Positions 7,407 through 14,265 of a stretch of DNA of 19,663 nt are shown here, piece by piece (the first letter of the stretch is position 1; every line of letters begins with the position of its first letter). The notes under the pieces were generated by a model. It saw only the letters and a program-made list of their open reading frames with translations. It was not told the origin of the DNA and did not search any database. The stretch lies in NCBI GenBank assembly GCA_036375275.1, contig DASUSF010000316.1, forward strand, positions 1-19,663. The letters run 5' to 3'. Source of the stretch: DASUSF01 sp036375275. Its GTDB lineage: Bacteria > Pseudomonadota > Alphaproteobacteria > Geminicoccales > Geminicoccaceae. The position numbers and the translations under genes were made by a program.

Positions 7407-8040
7407 GGTCCGGAACCTCTCCGCCTCGATCGGGCCGTCCCGGATCCTCGACGACGTCGCGCTCCGAGTGCCGGAGGGCGAGATGTGCGGCCTGATCGGC
7501 CGCAACGGCGCCGGCAAGACCACCTTCATGCGCGCCGTGATGGGGCTGCTGCCCGCCGAGGGGAGGATCGAGCTCGGCCACGTCGACCTCGCCGCCGTGC
7601 ACGCCCACGTCCGGCCGCACTACGGCCTCGGCTACATGCCGGAGGACCGTCGCCTCGTGCCCGAGTTCACGGTCGAGGAGAACATCATGCTGCCGGTCTG
7701 GTCGATGGACATCGAGGGCGCGCCCGGCCGGCTCGACTGGATCTTCTCGCTGATGCCGGAGATCGAGCAGTTCCGGCACCAGCGCGCGCTCGAGCTCTCG
7801 GGCGGGCAGCAGAAGCTGGTGGCGCTCGGCCGGGCGCTTATGGCGGGGACGAGGCTCCTGCTGCTCGACGAGCCGTTCGAGGGGCTCGCCCCGGCGCTCG
7901 CCCGGCGTCTCGGCGAGGTGATCTCGGGGCTCAGGGACGAGGGCATCTCGGCGCTGCTCGCCGAGTCCAACGAGACCCACGTCGCCGACCTGCTCGACCG
8001 GGTCTACCACATCGAGCGCGGCCGCATCACGAACGGCTGA
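7399..8040 (+). CDS. ABC importer ATP-binding protein, LivF family
   Basis: The product is 213 aa, slightly shorter than the usual ~235 aa, and is the second ATPase of the importer. Walker A is GRNGAGKTT (34-42), the signature is a canonical LSGGQQ (133-138), and Walker B is LLLLDEPFEGLAP. GYMPEDRRLVPEFTVEEN is the LivF-type Q-loop region. The H-loop region reads LLAESNETHV, where LivF proteins usually have EQN. The start is a GTG at 7399, inside the end of the upstream ATPase gene, implying translational coupling. No other good start lies nearby, and the next strand begins immediately (LEVRNLSA). The gene closes the operon; facing hairpins follow at 8073-8127. Confidence 0.9.
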   Translation: MLEVRNLSASIGPSRILDDVALRVPEGEMCGLIGRNGAGKTTFMRAVMGLLPAEGRIELGHVDLAAVHAHVRPHYGLGYMPEDRRLVPEFTVEENIMLPVWSMDIEGAPGRLDWIFSLMPEIEQFRHQRALELSGGQQKLVALGRALMAGTRLLLLDEPFEGLAPALARRLGEVISGLRDEGISALLAESNETHVADLLDRVYHIERGRITNG

Positions 8041-8061
8041 CCGGCGGGCCAGGGCTTCCGG

Positions 8062-8089
8062 AAAAGCAGAGCGCCGCCCGGAGGGCGGC
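8062..8089 (-). terminator. Intrinsic terminator 2 of the small minus-strand unit
   Basis: Read leftward: GCCGCCC, 3-nt loop, GGGCGGC (8089-8073), then GCTCTGCTTTT (8072-8062). It is a near-copy of the terminator 35 bp away; 8058-8079 and 8093-8114 match at 21 of 22 positions. As a hairpin it could also slow polymerase leaving the ABC operon on the plus strand. Confidence 0.6.
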
Positions 8090-8096
8090 CGGCCGG

Positions 8097-8127
8097 AAAA
8101 GCAAAGCGCCGCCCCGAAGGGCGGCGC
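8097..8127 (-). terminator. Intrinsic terminator 1 of the small minus-strand unit
   Basis: Read leftward: GCGCCGCCC, TTCG tetraloop, GGGCGGCGC (8127-8106), then TTTGCTTTT (8105-8097). A nine-pair GC stem with a stable tetraloop and a T-rich tail is a textbook intrinsic terminator. It lies 49 nt beyond the 24-codon ORF on the same strand. Confidence 0.75.
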
Positions 8128-8176
8128 AGCGACACGTTCAGTGGATTGGCGGTTGGTTGATCTTCGTTCCGCCTGC

Positions 8177-8251
8177 CTAGGCCACCCGCACGGACGTGAC
8201 CAAAGCCCCGTGCGTGCTGCTGGCGCTCGGCGCCACCGTGACGTGAGACAT
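8177..8251 (-). CDS. Unrecognised 24-aa small protein with exceptionally strong ribosome site
   Basis: ATG at 8251 to TAG at 8177 encodes 24 residues beginning MSHVTVAPSASS and ending TSVRVA. It is rich in Val, Ser, Ala and Thr and has no acidic residue, Cys or Tyr. It shows no signal peptide or membrane segment and does not match PqqA, which needs a Glu and a Tyr. Gene status rests on context: a TTGACA promoter candidate (8310-8315), a 15-nt Shine-Dalgarno with ideal 7-nt spacing, and two intrinsic terminators downstream. Together these form a complete ~200-nt transcription unit. It could be a leader peptide, a precursor peptide, a small structural protein, or a short translated window in an sRNA. 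No function is assigned. Confidence 0.55.
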   Translation of the reverse strand: MSHVTVAPSASSTHGALVTSVRVA

Positions 8252-8252
8252 T

Positions 8253-8267
8253 GGATCACCTCCTTTC
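8253..8267 (-). promoter_or_regulatory. Extended Shine-Dalgarno, fully complementary to the 16S rRNA tail
   Basis: Read on the minus strand this is GAAAGGAGGTGATCC, the exact complement of the GGATCACCTCCTTTC tail expected for alphaproteobacterial 16S rRNA. AGGAGG ends 7 nt before the ATG at 8251. Other ribosome sites in this window are 4-6 nt matches. Confidence 0.7.
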
Positions 8268-8287
8268 GCTTGTTGCACCTGATCGCC

Positions 8288-8315
8288 AAATGACATCCGC
8301 GACGCGCTGTGTCAA
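8288..8315 (-). promoter_or_regulatory. Probable promoter of the small minus-strand unit
   Basis: A perfect -35 TTGACA (8315-8310) is followed at 16 nt by TCATTT (8293-8288), a weak -10. Directly upstream is GGAAAAAGCTTT, an A/T tract placed like an UP element. The predicted start near 8280 would leave a leader of about 30 nt. Confidence 0.5.
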
Positions 8316-8358
8316 AAGCTTTTTCCGTGAGCGACCTCGTGCCGCATTTGGCGCGAAT

Positions 8359-9399
8359 CTACTCTTCGGCCGGCGCCCTGCGCTCCGCTCCCTGGCCGGT
8401 GAGCCGCAGGAACAGCTCCTCGAGGTCGGCCTCGCGCGTCCGCAGGTCGCTGATCACGAGGCCGCCCGCGCCCGCCCGGTCGAGCAGCTCGCCGACCCGG
8501 GTCCGGCTCGGGCGGTAGCGGATCACGAGGGCGCCGTCCTGGTCGATCCGGGCGTCGTGCCCGGCGAGCGTCTCCGGCACGGCGGCGAGCGGCTCGGTGA
8601 AGGTGACGTGCAGCTCCTTCTCGTCGAGCCGTCGCATCAGGGCGTTCTTGTCGTCGCTCGCCACCACCCGGCCCTGGTCGATGATCGCGATCCGGTCGCA
8701 CATCGCCTCCGCCTCCTCGAGGTAGTGGGTGGTGAGGACGACGGTGACGCCCTGGGCGTTGAGGCCGCGCATGTAGGTCCAGAGGCTGCGCCTGAGCTCG
8801 ACGTCGACCCCCGCGGTCGGCTCGTCGAGGACCACGACCGGGGGCTCGTGGATCAGCGCCTTGGCGACCAGGAGGCGGCGGCGCATGCCGCCGGAGAGCG
8901 TGCGCGCGTAGCCGTCGGCCCGGTCGGACAGGCCGACCGCGGCCAGGATCTCGTCGGTCCGCCGCTCGGACCGGGGGACGCCGTAGAGCCCGGCCTGGAT
9001 CTCGAGGCTCTCGCGCGGGGTGAAGAACGGATCGATGTTCAGCTCCTGCGGCACGATCCCGATCATCCGCCGCGCGCGACGCGGGTTGACGTCGATGTCG
9101 AAGCCCCAGATCCGGGCGGTGCCGCCGGTCTTGATGACCAGGCCGGCGAGGATGTTGATCAGCGTCGACTTGCCGGCGCCGTTCGGCCCGAGCAGGCCGA
9201 ACACCGAGCCGCGCGGCACCTCGTGGTCGACGGCGCGGAGCGCTTCCTTCGGCGCCTGGCGGCGGTTCCCGGCGTAGGTCTTGCGGAGCGCCAGGACCTC
9301 GATCGCGAGCGGTGGCGCGCCGTAGCGCGCGACCACCTCGCCGACCCGCCCCGGCCGGAGCGCGGCGCCGCCCGTGGCGCTGGCCGGACGGTCGTTCAT
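8359..9399 (-). CDS. ABC-2-type exporter ATP-binding protein (CcmA/YadG-like), no adjacent permease
   Basis: The product is 346 aa. Residues ~1-30 are a low-complexity lead-in, then comes a full ATPase domain: Walker A GPNGAGKST (71-79), signature LSGGM (168-172), Walker B VVVLDEPTAGVD (188-199) and H-loop His225 in TTHYLEEAEAM. The block PQELNIDPFFTPRESLEIQA is characteristic of YadG/DrrA-like exporters. A C-terminal ~100-residue domain (from about residue 245) follows, ending near DLEELFLRLTGQ as in this family. Such ATPases normally work with an ABC-2 permease encoded next door, and none is present here. No strong ribosome site precedes the ATG at 9399. It lies 99 nt below the response regulator gene on the same strand and may be cotranscribed. 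Confidence 0.88.
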   Translation of the reverse strand: MNDRPASATGGAALRPGRVGEVVARYGAPPLAIEVLALRKTYAGNRRQAPKEALRAVDHEVPRGSVFGLLGPNGAGKSTLINILAGLVIKTGGTARIWGFDIDVNPRRARRMIGIVPQELNIDPFFTPRESLEIQAGLYGVPRSERRTDEILAAVGLSDRADGYARTLSGGMRRRLLVAKALIHEPPVVVLDEPTAGVDVELRRSLWTYMRGLNAQGVTVVLTTHYLEEAEAMCDRIAIIDQGRVVASDDKNALMRRLDEKELHVTFTEPLAAVPETLAGHDARIDQDGALVIRYRPSRTRVGELLDRAGAGGLVISDLRTREADLEELFLRLTGQGAERRAPAEE

Positions 9400-9498
9400 C
9401 GGCGGACCGCGTTCGGCGGGATCGGCGACATGGCGCGGTCATAGCCGGCCGTCCGGACGATCACAAGGCGGAGCGGCGGCGCGCGCCGCGTCGCCGCC

Positions 9499-9900
9499 TC
9501 AGCCCGTCCGGTCGCGCGCCCGGAGCGCGGCCTTGAGCGCGCGCTCCACGTCCTCCTGCTGGTAGGGCTTCGGCAGGATGCCGCAGGCCCGGTACATCTC
9601 GGGCAGGACGTCGGCGCCGTAGCCGGTCGCGAAGACCAGCGGCACGCCCCGCTCGAGCAGCCGTTCCGCGACCCCGAAGATGCGCTCGCCGCCGATGTTG
9701 ACGTCGAGCACGGCGGCATCGAGCGGCTGCCCGCTGTCCACGATCTCCTCCGCGCGCGCGAGGCGGAGGACGGGACCGACGACGTTGCAGCCGAGGGCGG
9801 TCAGCATGTGCTCGAGCAGCATCGCGACCAGGGTCTCGTCCTCGACCGCGAGGACGTCGAGCCCCGCGAGGTCGGGGCCGCCGTCCGCCGCCCCGCTCAT
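9499..9900 (-). CDS. Single-domain response regulator (receiver only)
   Basis: The product is 133 aa consisting of one receiver domain and no output domain. Seen: the acidic cluster VEDE (19-22), phosphoacceptor Asp66 in AVLDVN, the switch Thr92 in VFATGYG, and the conserved Lys111 in LPKPYQ. The ATG overlaps the kinase stop as ATGA (9897-9900), so the two are translationally coupled and presumably form a cognate pair. Stand-alone receivers beside HWE kinases in alphaproteobacteria often act as phosphate sinks or relays, for instance feeding general-stress or motility circuits. Which applies here cannot be read from the sequence. Confidence 0.92.
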   Translation of the reverse strand: MSGAADGGPDLAGLDVLAVEDETLVAMLLEHMLTALGCNVVGPVLRLARAEEIVDSGQPLDAAVLDVNIGGERIFGVAERLLERGVPLVFATGYGADVLPEMYRACGILPKPYQQEDVERALKAALRARDRTG

Positions 9901-11423
9901 CGCCACCCCGGCGGGAGCGGGATCGAGACGGCGAGGGTCAACCCCTCCGGCTCGAAGCGGAGGTCGGTCGAGCCGCCGAGCTCCCCCTCCAGGCTCATCC
10001 GGATCAGGCGGGTGCCGAATCCGGGCCGGCCCGGCGGCGCCACCCCGGGGCCGTCCCGCTCCCGCCAGCTCAGCGACAGCCAGCGGCAGCCCTCGGCGTC
10101 GCGGAGGCCCCAGCCGACCTCGACCCGCCCCCGCTCGCTGGTGAGAGCGCCGTGCTTCGCGGCGTTGGTCGCGAGCTCGTGGAACACCATGCCGAGCGCG
10201 AGCGCGGCCCGTGGCGGCACGCGCACGACCGGGCCCGAGAGGCGGAAGCGCTCCGGCCCATAGGGCGTCAGCTCCTGCACGAGGAGGTCGCGCAGCTCCG
10301 CCCCCGCCCAGTTGCTGCGGCTGAGCAGGTTGTGCGCCTGGGAGAGCGCCACGATCCGCGCCACGAACACCGCCCGCGCCGCCTCCGGGTCGGCTTGGCC
10401 GCGCAGCGTCTGCGTGGCGATCGACTGGACCGTGGCGAGCGTGTTCTTGACCCGGTGATTGAGCTCGTCGAGCAGCAGCTGCTGCCGCTCCTGCGCGCGC
10501 ACGCCGTCGGTCCGGTCGGTCCCCTGGGCGAAGATGCCGGTGACCTCGCCGTCCGGGCCGAAGATCGGCGCGAAGGAGAAGTCGATGAAGGCTTCCTGCA
10601 GCGGCTCGGCCGGCGCCTGCTCCGGCATGACGACCCGGATCGCCTCCCCGGAGCGGGGCGATCCGGTCCGATAGACCTGGTCGAGGAGGTCGAAGAGCGC
10701 CTGGCCGTCGGTCTCGGGGAAGGCCTCGCGCACCCGCAGGCCGATGATGTCCCGCCCGCCGACGAAGCGCCTGCAGGCGTCGTTCACGAAGGTGTAGACG
10801 TGCTCCGGCCCCGACAGGACCGCGATCATGCCCGGCGCCTGCTGGAACAGCCGCCTGAAGTCGTCGGCCTCGTCGAGCAGCTGCTCCTTCGCCCGCTCCG
10901 CCTCCCGCGCCCGCTGCAGCAGATCCGACTCCCCATGGACCATGCGGAACGGCAACGAGGTCGCTCTCCTCAGCCGGGCGATCTCGGTCACGTCGACCGT
11001 GTTCTGGACGATGAACGCCACCTCGCCCCGCTCGTCCAGCAGCGGGGTGTGGACCGCGGTCCAGTAGCGCTGCTCGAGCCCGCCGCCCCGCTCGTCCGGC
11101 CGCGGAATCGCGTACGGGAGGTAGGCGATCGTGTCGGCGGCGCCGGTCTCGAGCACCCGCTGGAACGACTGCCGGAGCCGCCACCCGCTCTCGCCCTCGT
11201 TCGGGAACAGATCGAAGATCTTTCCGCCCAGGAGCTCGTCGAGGGAGCGCATGGTGACCCCCTGGTAGGCCGGGTTCGCCGCCACGTAGCGCAGCTCGCG
11301 GTCGAGCACCATGTACGGGCTCGGGATCGCGTCGAACACCGCCCTGAAGTCCACGTGCGCCGGGCCCGCGACATCTCGCCAGGCCGCGGCGGGGGCGAGC
11401 GCGGCGTCCCGGAGGTCGCTCAC
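9897..11423 (-). CDS. PAS-PAS-HWE sensor histidine kinase
   Basis: The product is 508 aa with no membrane segments, so it is predicted cytoplasmic. PAS 1 (~residues 24-145) starts FRAVFDAIPSPYMVLDRELR; PAS 2 (~187-305) starts FRRLFQQAPGMIAVLSGPE. A short coiled-coil-like linker rich in E, A, R and K (~165-188) lies between them. The kinase core carries the H-box LDELNHRVKNTLATVQSIA with phospho-acceptor His323. The N-box is FHELATNAAKHGAL (His415, Asn420), and a W-R-E motif SWRERDGP lies at ~452-459. These are the residues naming the HWE family. FGTRLI and the terminal beta strands complete the ATPase. The start is GTG at 11423, in a GTGA overlap with the oxidoreductase stop. The signal is unknown; no canonical LOV cysteine motif was seen. 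Confidence 0.9.
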   Translation of the reverse strand: MSDLRDAALAPAAAWRDVAGPAHVDFRAVFDAIPSPYMVLDRELRYVAANPAYQGVTMRSLDELLGGKIFDLFPNEGESGWRLRQSFQRVLETGAADTIAYLPYAIPRPDERGGGLEQRYWTAVHTPLLDERGEVAFIVQNTVDVTEIARLRRATSLPFRMVHGESDLLQRAREAERAKEQLLDEADDFRRLFQQAPGMIAVLSGPEHVYTFVNDACRRFVGGRDIIGLRVREAFPETDGQALFDLLDQVYRTGSPRSGEAIRVVMPEQAPAEPLQEAFIDFSFAPIFGPDGEVTGIFAQGTDRTDGVRAQERQQLLLDELNHRVKNTLATVQSIATQTLRGQADPEAARAVFVARIVALSQAHNLLSRSNWAGAELRDLLVQELTPYGPERFRLSGPVVRVPPRAALALGMVFHELATNAAKHGALTSERGRVEVGWGLRDAEGCRWLSLSWRERDGPGVAPPGRPGFGTRLIRMSLEGELGGSTDLRFEPEGLTLAVSIPLPPGWR

Positions 11424-12406
11424 ACCGCCTCGAAGCGGCCACTCGCCGCGGCGCGGAAGGTGGCGTCGATCACCGCCATGTTGCGGATCGCGTCCTCGAG
11501 CGGGAACGGTGGCGGCGCGCCGGTGCGGACGAGCTCTGCGAACACGTCGCCTTGGAGCGTGTACTGGTCCACCGCCTCGTGCTCCAGGGTCTCCGTCCCG
11601 CCCGCGCCCGCGAGCAGGACCCGGCAGCGCCGGTCGGGCGGCGCGTTGACCGGCACCTCGACCTCGATCCGGCCGTCGCTGCCGAAGATCAGCGCGCGCT
11701 GATAGGGCGCGATCTGGGTCGAGACGGTGAAGCTCGCCTGGGCGTCGCCGAAGTCGAGCAGCGCCGAGGTCAGGCGGTCGGTCCGGAACGCCGGATCGTG
11801 CTCGATCACGGCGGCGACCCGCGCCGGCTCCCGGCCGAGCACGAAGCGGGCGAGCGCGATCGGGTAGCAGCCGATGTCGTACAGCGCGCCGCCACCGATG
11901 TCGGCCCGGTTGCGCACGTTGTCCGGGTCCAGGTTGGCGTAGCCGAAGGTCATCTGGAACGCCCGGACATCGCCGATCCGGCCGGCCCGGACCAGCTCCC
12001 TGACCGCACGCCACTGCGGGTGCTGGCGGACCATGAACGCCTCGAGGATCAGGCGACCGGTGCGCTGCCGGACGCCGATCAGCTTCTCCGCCTCCTCGGC
12101 CGAGAGCGCGATCGGCTTCTCGCACAGCACGTGCTTGCCGGCGCTCGCCGCCTCGATCGTGATCGGGACGTGCAGGTGGTTCGGCAGCGGGTTGTAGACC
12201 GCCTCGATCCCGGCGTCCGCCAGCAGCTCGGCGTACGAGCCGTAGGCCCTGTCGATGCCGAGCTCGTCCGCGACCCGCCGCGCCCGCTCCGGGTCGCGGG
12301 ACGCGATCGCGGCGATCCGGGTCAGCTTCCCCTTCTGCATCGCCGGGATCACCTTCTCCCGGGCGATCCGGGCCGTGCTGATGACGCCGAAGCGGACCGG
12401 CTCCAT
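11420..12406 (-). CDS. Gfo/Idh/MocA-family NAD(P)-dependent oxidoreductase
   Basis: The product is 328 aa. The N-terminal Rossmann domain opens FGVISTARIAREKVIPAM (6-23), a relaxed form of the glycine-rich loop. It contains YNPLPNHLH (71-79) and the hallmark CEKPIAL (95-101) with the catalytic-region Lys. The C-terminal substrate domain has GGGALYDIGCYPIALARFVL (171-190), where Asp177 lies in the family active-site helix. These blocks match the D-xylose dehydrogenase/dihydrodiol dehydrogenase-like branch, which oxidises sugars or cyclic alcohols. The exact substrate is unknown. ATG at 12406 is chosen because GGAGTGAG lies 9 nt upstream; a GTG at 12418 in a GTGA overlap with the upstream crotonase is the alternative. 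It sits in a tight run with the crotonase and kinase. Confidence 0.9.
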   Translation of the reverse strand: MEPVRFGVISTARIAREKVIPAMQKGKLTRIAAIASRDPERARRVADELGIDRAYGSYAELLADAGIEAVYNPLPNHLHVPITIEAASAGKHVLCEKPIALSAEEAEKLIGVRQRTGRLILEAFMVRQHPQWRAVRELVRAGRIGDVRAFQMTFGYANLDPDNVRNRADIGGGALYDIGCYPIALARFVLGREPARVAAVIEHDPAFRTDRLTSALLDFGDAQASFTVSTQIAPYQRALIFGSDGRIEVEVPVNAPPDRRCRVLLAGAGGTETLEHEAVDQYTLQGDVFAELVRTGAPPPFPLEDAIRNMAVIDATFRAAASGRFEAV

Positions 12407-12414
12407 CGGCGCGC

Positions 12415-13245
12415 TCACTCCGCGTCCGGCCAGTCCGGCTTCCGCTTCTCCGCGAACGCGTCCATGCCTTCCCTGAAGGCGCGCCGGGTCGAGTTCTCGA
12501 CCATGACGTCGGTGGTGAAGGCGTAGGCCTCCTCGATCCCCATCTCGATCTGGCGGTAGTAGGCCCGCTTGCCGAGCGCGATGACGTCCTTCGGCTTGTC
12601 GAGCAGCCGCCCCACCAGGTCGTCGAACGCCTCCTCGAGCTTTTCCGGCGCCACCACGCGGTTGACCAGGCCGAGGCGCCAGGCCTCGTCGGCCTCGATG
12701 AAATCGCCGGTGAACAGCATCTCGAGCGCCGGCTTGCGCGGCACGTTCCGGCTCAGCGCGACCATCGGGGTCGAGCAGAAGAAGCCGTACTTGATCCCGG
12801 ACGTCGCGAAGCGGGCGTTCGAGGTCGCGAGCGCCAGATCGCACGCCGCGACCAGCTGGCAGCCGGCGGCGGTCGCGATGCCGTCGACCAGCGCGACCAC
12901 CGGCTGCGGCAGGCGGGTCAGCTTGAGCATGATCCGGGAGCAGAGGGTGAACACCTCGCGCATCACCTCGGGCGTCATCGCGCCCCGGATCTCCTTGAGG
13001 TCGTGGCCGGCGCAGAAGGCGCGGCCGGTGCCGGCGATCACCACCACCCGGATGGCCGGGTCGGCGGCGATCACGTCGAGCTCGCGTTCCAGCGCCTCGA
13101 GCATCGCGCGCGAGAGGGAGTTGTAGGCCGCCGGCCGGTTGAGGGTCAGGCCGGCGACCCCCAGGGCGTCATTGCGGAGCAGCACCGGCTCCTCCGCCGC
13201 CGGGACCTCGTCCCCGACCTTCTCGACCGTGTCCATGTCCGTCAT
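12415..13245 (-). CDS. Crotonase-superfamily protein, ECHDC3-like, lacking both canonical catalytic Glu
   Basis: The product is 276 aa, normal for the superfamily. The CoA-binding and oxyanion features are present: LTLNRPAAYNSLS (33-45), FCAGHDLKEIRG (77-88) and DGIATAAGCQLVAACD (121-136). Compared with rat mitochondrial enoyl-CoA hydratase, Glu144 (in GGGCELA) is replaced by Gln130. Glu164 (in QPEI) is replaced by Gly150 in FATSGIKYG. A hydration reaction by the usual mechanism is therefore unlikely. The pattern FFCSTPMVALSR resembles the ECHDC3 branch, whose chemistry is poorly defined. The start follows GAGGAGGAG, and a good promoter lies 27-55 nt upstream. It heads a run including the oxidoreductase, kinase and regulator. 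Confidence 0.88.
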   Translation of the reverse strand: MTDMDTVEKVGDEVPAAEEPVLLRNDALGVAGLTLNRPAAYNSLSRAMLEALERELDVIAADPAIRVVVIAGTGRAFCAGHDLKEIRGAMTPEVMREVFTLCSRIMLKLTRLPQPVVALVDGIATAAGCQLVAACDLALATSNARFATSGIKYGFFCSTPMVALSRNVPRKPALEMLFTGDFIEADEAWRLGLVNRVVAPEKLEEAFDDLVGRLLDKPKDVIALGKRAYYRQIEMGIEEAYAFTTDVMVENSTRRAFREGMDAFAEKRKPDWPDAE

Positions 13246-13271
13246 CGCCGTCTCCTCCTCGCCGCGCGCTC

Positions 13272-13300
13272 CTTATAGGTCATAGGACGGGCGGCGTCAG
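13272..13300 (-). promoter_or_regulatory. Probable promoter of the crotonase-oxidoreductase-kinase operon
   Basis: Read leftward: CTGACG (13300-13295), 17 nt, then TATAAG (13277-13272). This gives 4/6 and 5/6 matches to sigma70 consensus at ideal spacing. The leader would be about 20 nt with the strong GAGGAGGAG ribosome site directly following. Confidence 0.55.
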
Positions 13301-13399
13301 GGGCGGAAGCCCGGAAACCACCGTGCGGGGGCGCGCCGCTCCCGCGATTGCACAGCGCGCCCCGGTGGTCTATGCGGAGGCGGGCTTCGGACGGGGCAC

Positions 13400-13657
13400 A
13401 TGGAAGGCTTCTCGAGCTTCGTCGGCTGGGCGGTCGACGCCATCCGGGCGGTCAACGACCACGCGGCGACGATGGACGGTCGCGCCGCCTTCGTGCTCGG
13501 CCTCTTGACCTGGTTCGTGATCGAGCAGGCCATCCGCCGTCTCGCGGGCGCGCTCCGGATCGCGATCATCGTCGGCGCGGTCGGCGCGGGCGGCCTCGGC
13601 CTCGCCGCCGCCATCGCCTCGCTCGCCGGCGACCCGCCGGCTTCCGGCGCGCCGTGA
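13400..13657 (+). CDS. Small hypothetical membrane protein (85 aa)
   Basis: I do not recognise this protein. It begins MEGFSSFVGWAVDAIRAVND, an amphipathic-looking helix. Two hydrophobic segments follow: about residues 30-44 (AFVLGLLTWFVIEQA) and about 53-77 (RIAIIVGAVGAGGLGLAAAI). They are separated by the short basic turn IRRLAGALR, then a Pro/Ala-rich tail. A two-helix inner-membrane protein is likely. GGACGGGG just before the ATG is a weak ribosome site. It is divergent from the crotonase operon and upstream of rplM, from which it is separated by the rplM promoter, so it is probably an independent unit. It could be spurious, but its hydrophobic layout supports a real gene. Confidence 0.6.
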   Translation: MEGFSSFVGWAVDAIRAVNDHAATMDGRAAFVLGLLTWFVIEQAIRRLAGALRIAIIVGAVGAGGLGLAAAIASLAGDPPASGAP

Positions 13658-13690
13658 GCCGGAGCGGCAGGCGGACCGGCGCCCGCGGCA

Positions 13691-13719
13691 TTGACAGGCC
13701 CCCGCCGAGCGCTTAGGTA
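13691..13719 (+). promoter_or_regulatory. rplM-rpsI promoter
   Basis: A perfect TTGACA (13691-13696), a 17-nt spacer and TAGGTA (13714-13719) lie just upstream of the L13 gene. The predicted start near 13726 leaves a leader of about 63 nt to the preferred ATG. Confidence 0.65.
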
Positions 13720-13788
13720 GGCGCGCGTCCCGAGCCGGCGGCCCGGGCGTCCGTCATGGCTATTTCCGAACAACCGGGCGCGGTTCCG

Positions 13789-14265
13789 ATGAAGACCTAC
13801 TCCGCCACGCCGAAGGACATCGAGCGCGGCTGGTACCTGATCGACGCCGAGGACATGGTGCTCGGCCGGCTGGCCGCGTTCGTGGCCGACCGGCTGCGCG
13901 GCAAGCACAAGGCGATGTACACCCCGAACCTCGACTGCGGCGATCACGTGGTCGTGGTCAACGCCGAAAAGGTCGCGCTCACCGGCAACAAGCGGGCGAG
14001 CAAGACCTATTACTGGCACACGGGCTATCCCGGCGGGATCAAGGCCCGCACCGCCGAGAAGACGCTCGATGGCGCGTTCCCCGAGCGGGTGATCGAGAAG
14101 GCGGTGCAGCGGATGCTGCCGAAGGGCGCGCTCGGCCGCGCCCAGATCAAGAAGCTGCACGTCTACAAGGGCGGCGAGCACCCGCACCGCGGGCAGACGC
14201 CCGAGGCGGTCGATCTCGCTGCCAGGAACCGCAAGAACTCCGTGAGGGCGTCCGCCGATGGCTGA
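13789..14265 (+). CDS. rplM: 50S ribosomal protein L13
   Basis: The product is 158 aa and covers the whole L13 family (usually 140-155 aa). Recognisable blocks are MKTYSATPKDIERGWYLIDA at the start, DMVLGRLAAFVADRLRGKHK, the central TGNKRASKTYYWHTGYPGG, RVIEKAVQRMLPKG, and KLHVYKGGEHPH near the end. The ATG at 13789 matches the usual family start; an in-frame ATG at 13756 would add 11 unconserved residues. Neither has a clear ribosome site, so the start is not certain. L13 is an early-assembling large-subunit protein, and the gene pairs with rpsI as in nearly all bacteria. The two overlap by 8 nt and share the promoter at 13691-13719. Confidence 0.97.
   Translation: MKTYSATPKDIERGWYLIDAEDMVLGRLAAFVADRLRGKHKAMYTPNLDCGDHVVVVNAEKVALTGNKRASKTYYWHTGYPGGIKARTAEKTLDGAFPERVIEKAVQRMLPKGALGRAQIKKLHVYKGGEHPHRGQTPEAVDLAARNRKNSVRASADG

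Noticed and set aside
8177..8251. PqqA-like precursor peptide
   Set aside because: Size and strong ribosome site fit, but the peptide lacks the required Glu and Tyr, and no pqq genes are near.
8253..8267. Fragment identical to the 3' end of 16S rRNA on the plus strand
   Set aside because: Only the tail matches and no other 16S sequence lies upstream. On the minus strand it is ideally placed before an ATG, so a Shine-Dalgarno is the better reading.
13756..13788. Upstream start for L13
   Set aside because: The 11 extra residues are not part of the conserved family start at MKTYSA. Neither start has a good ribosome site, so it remains possible but less likely.
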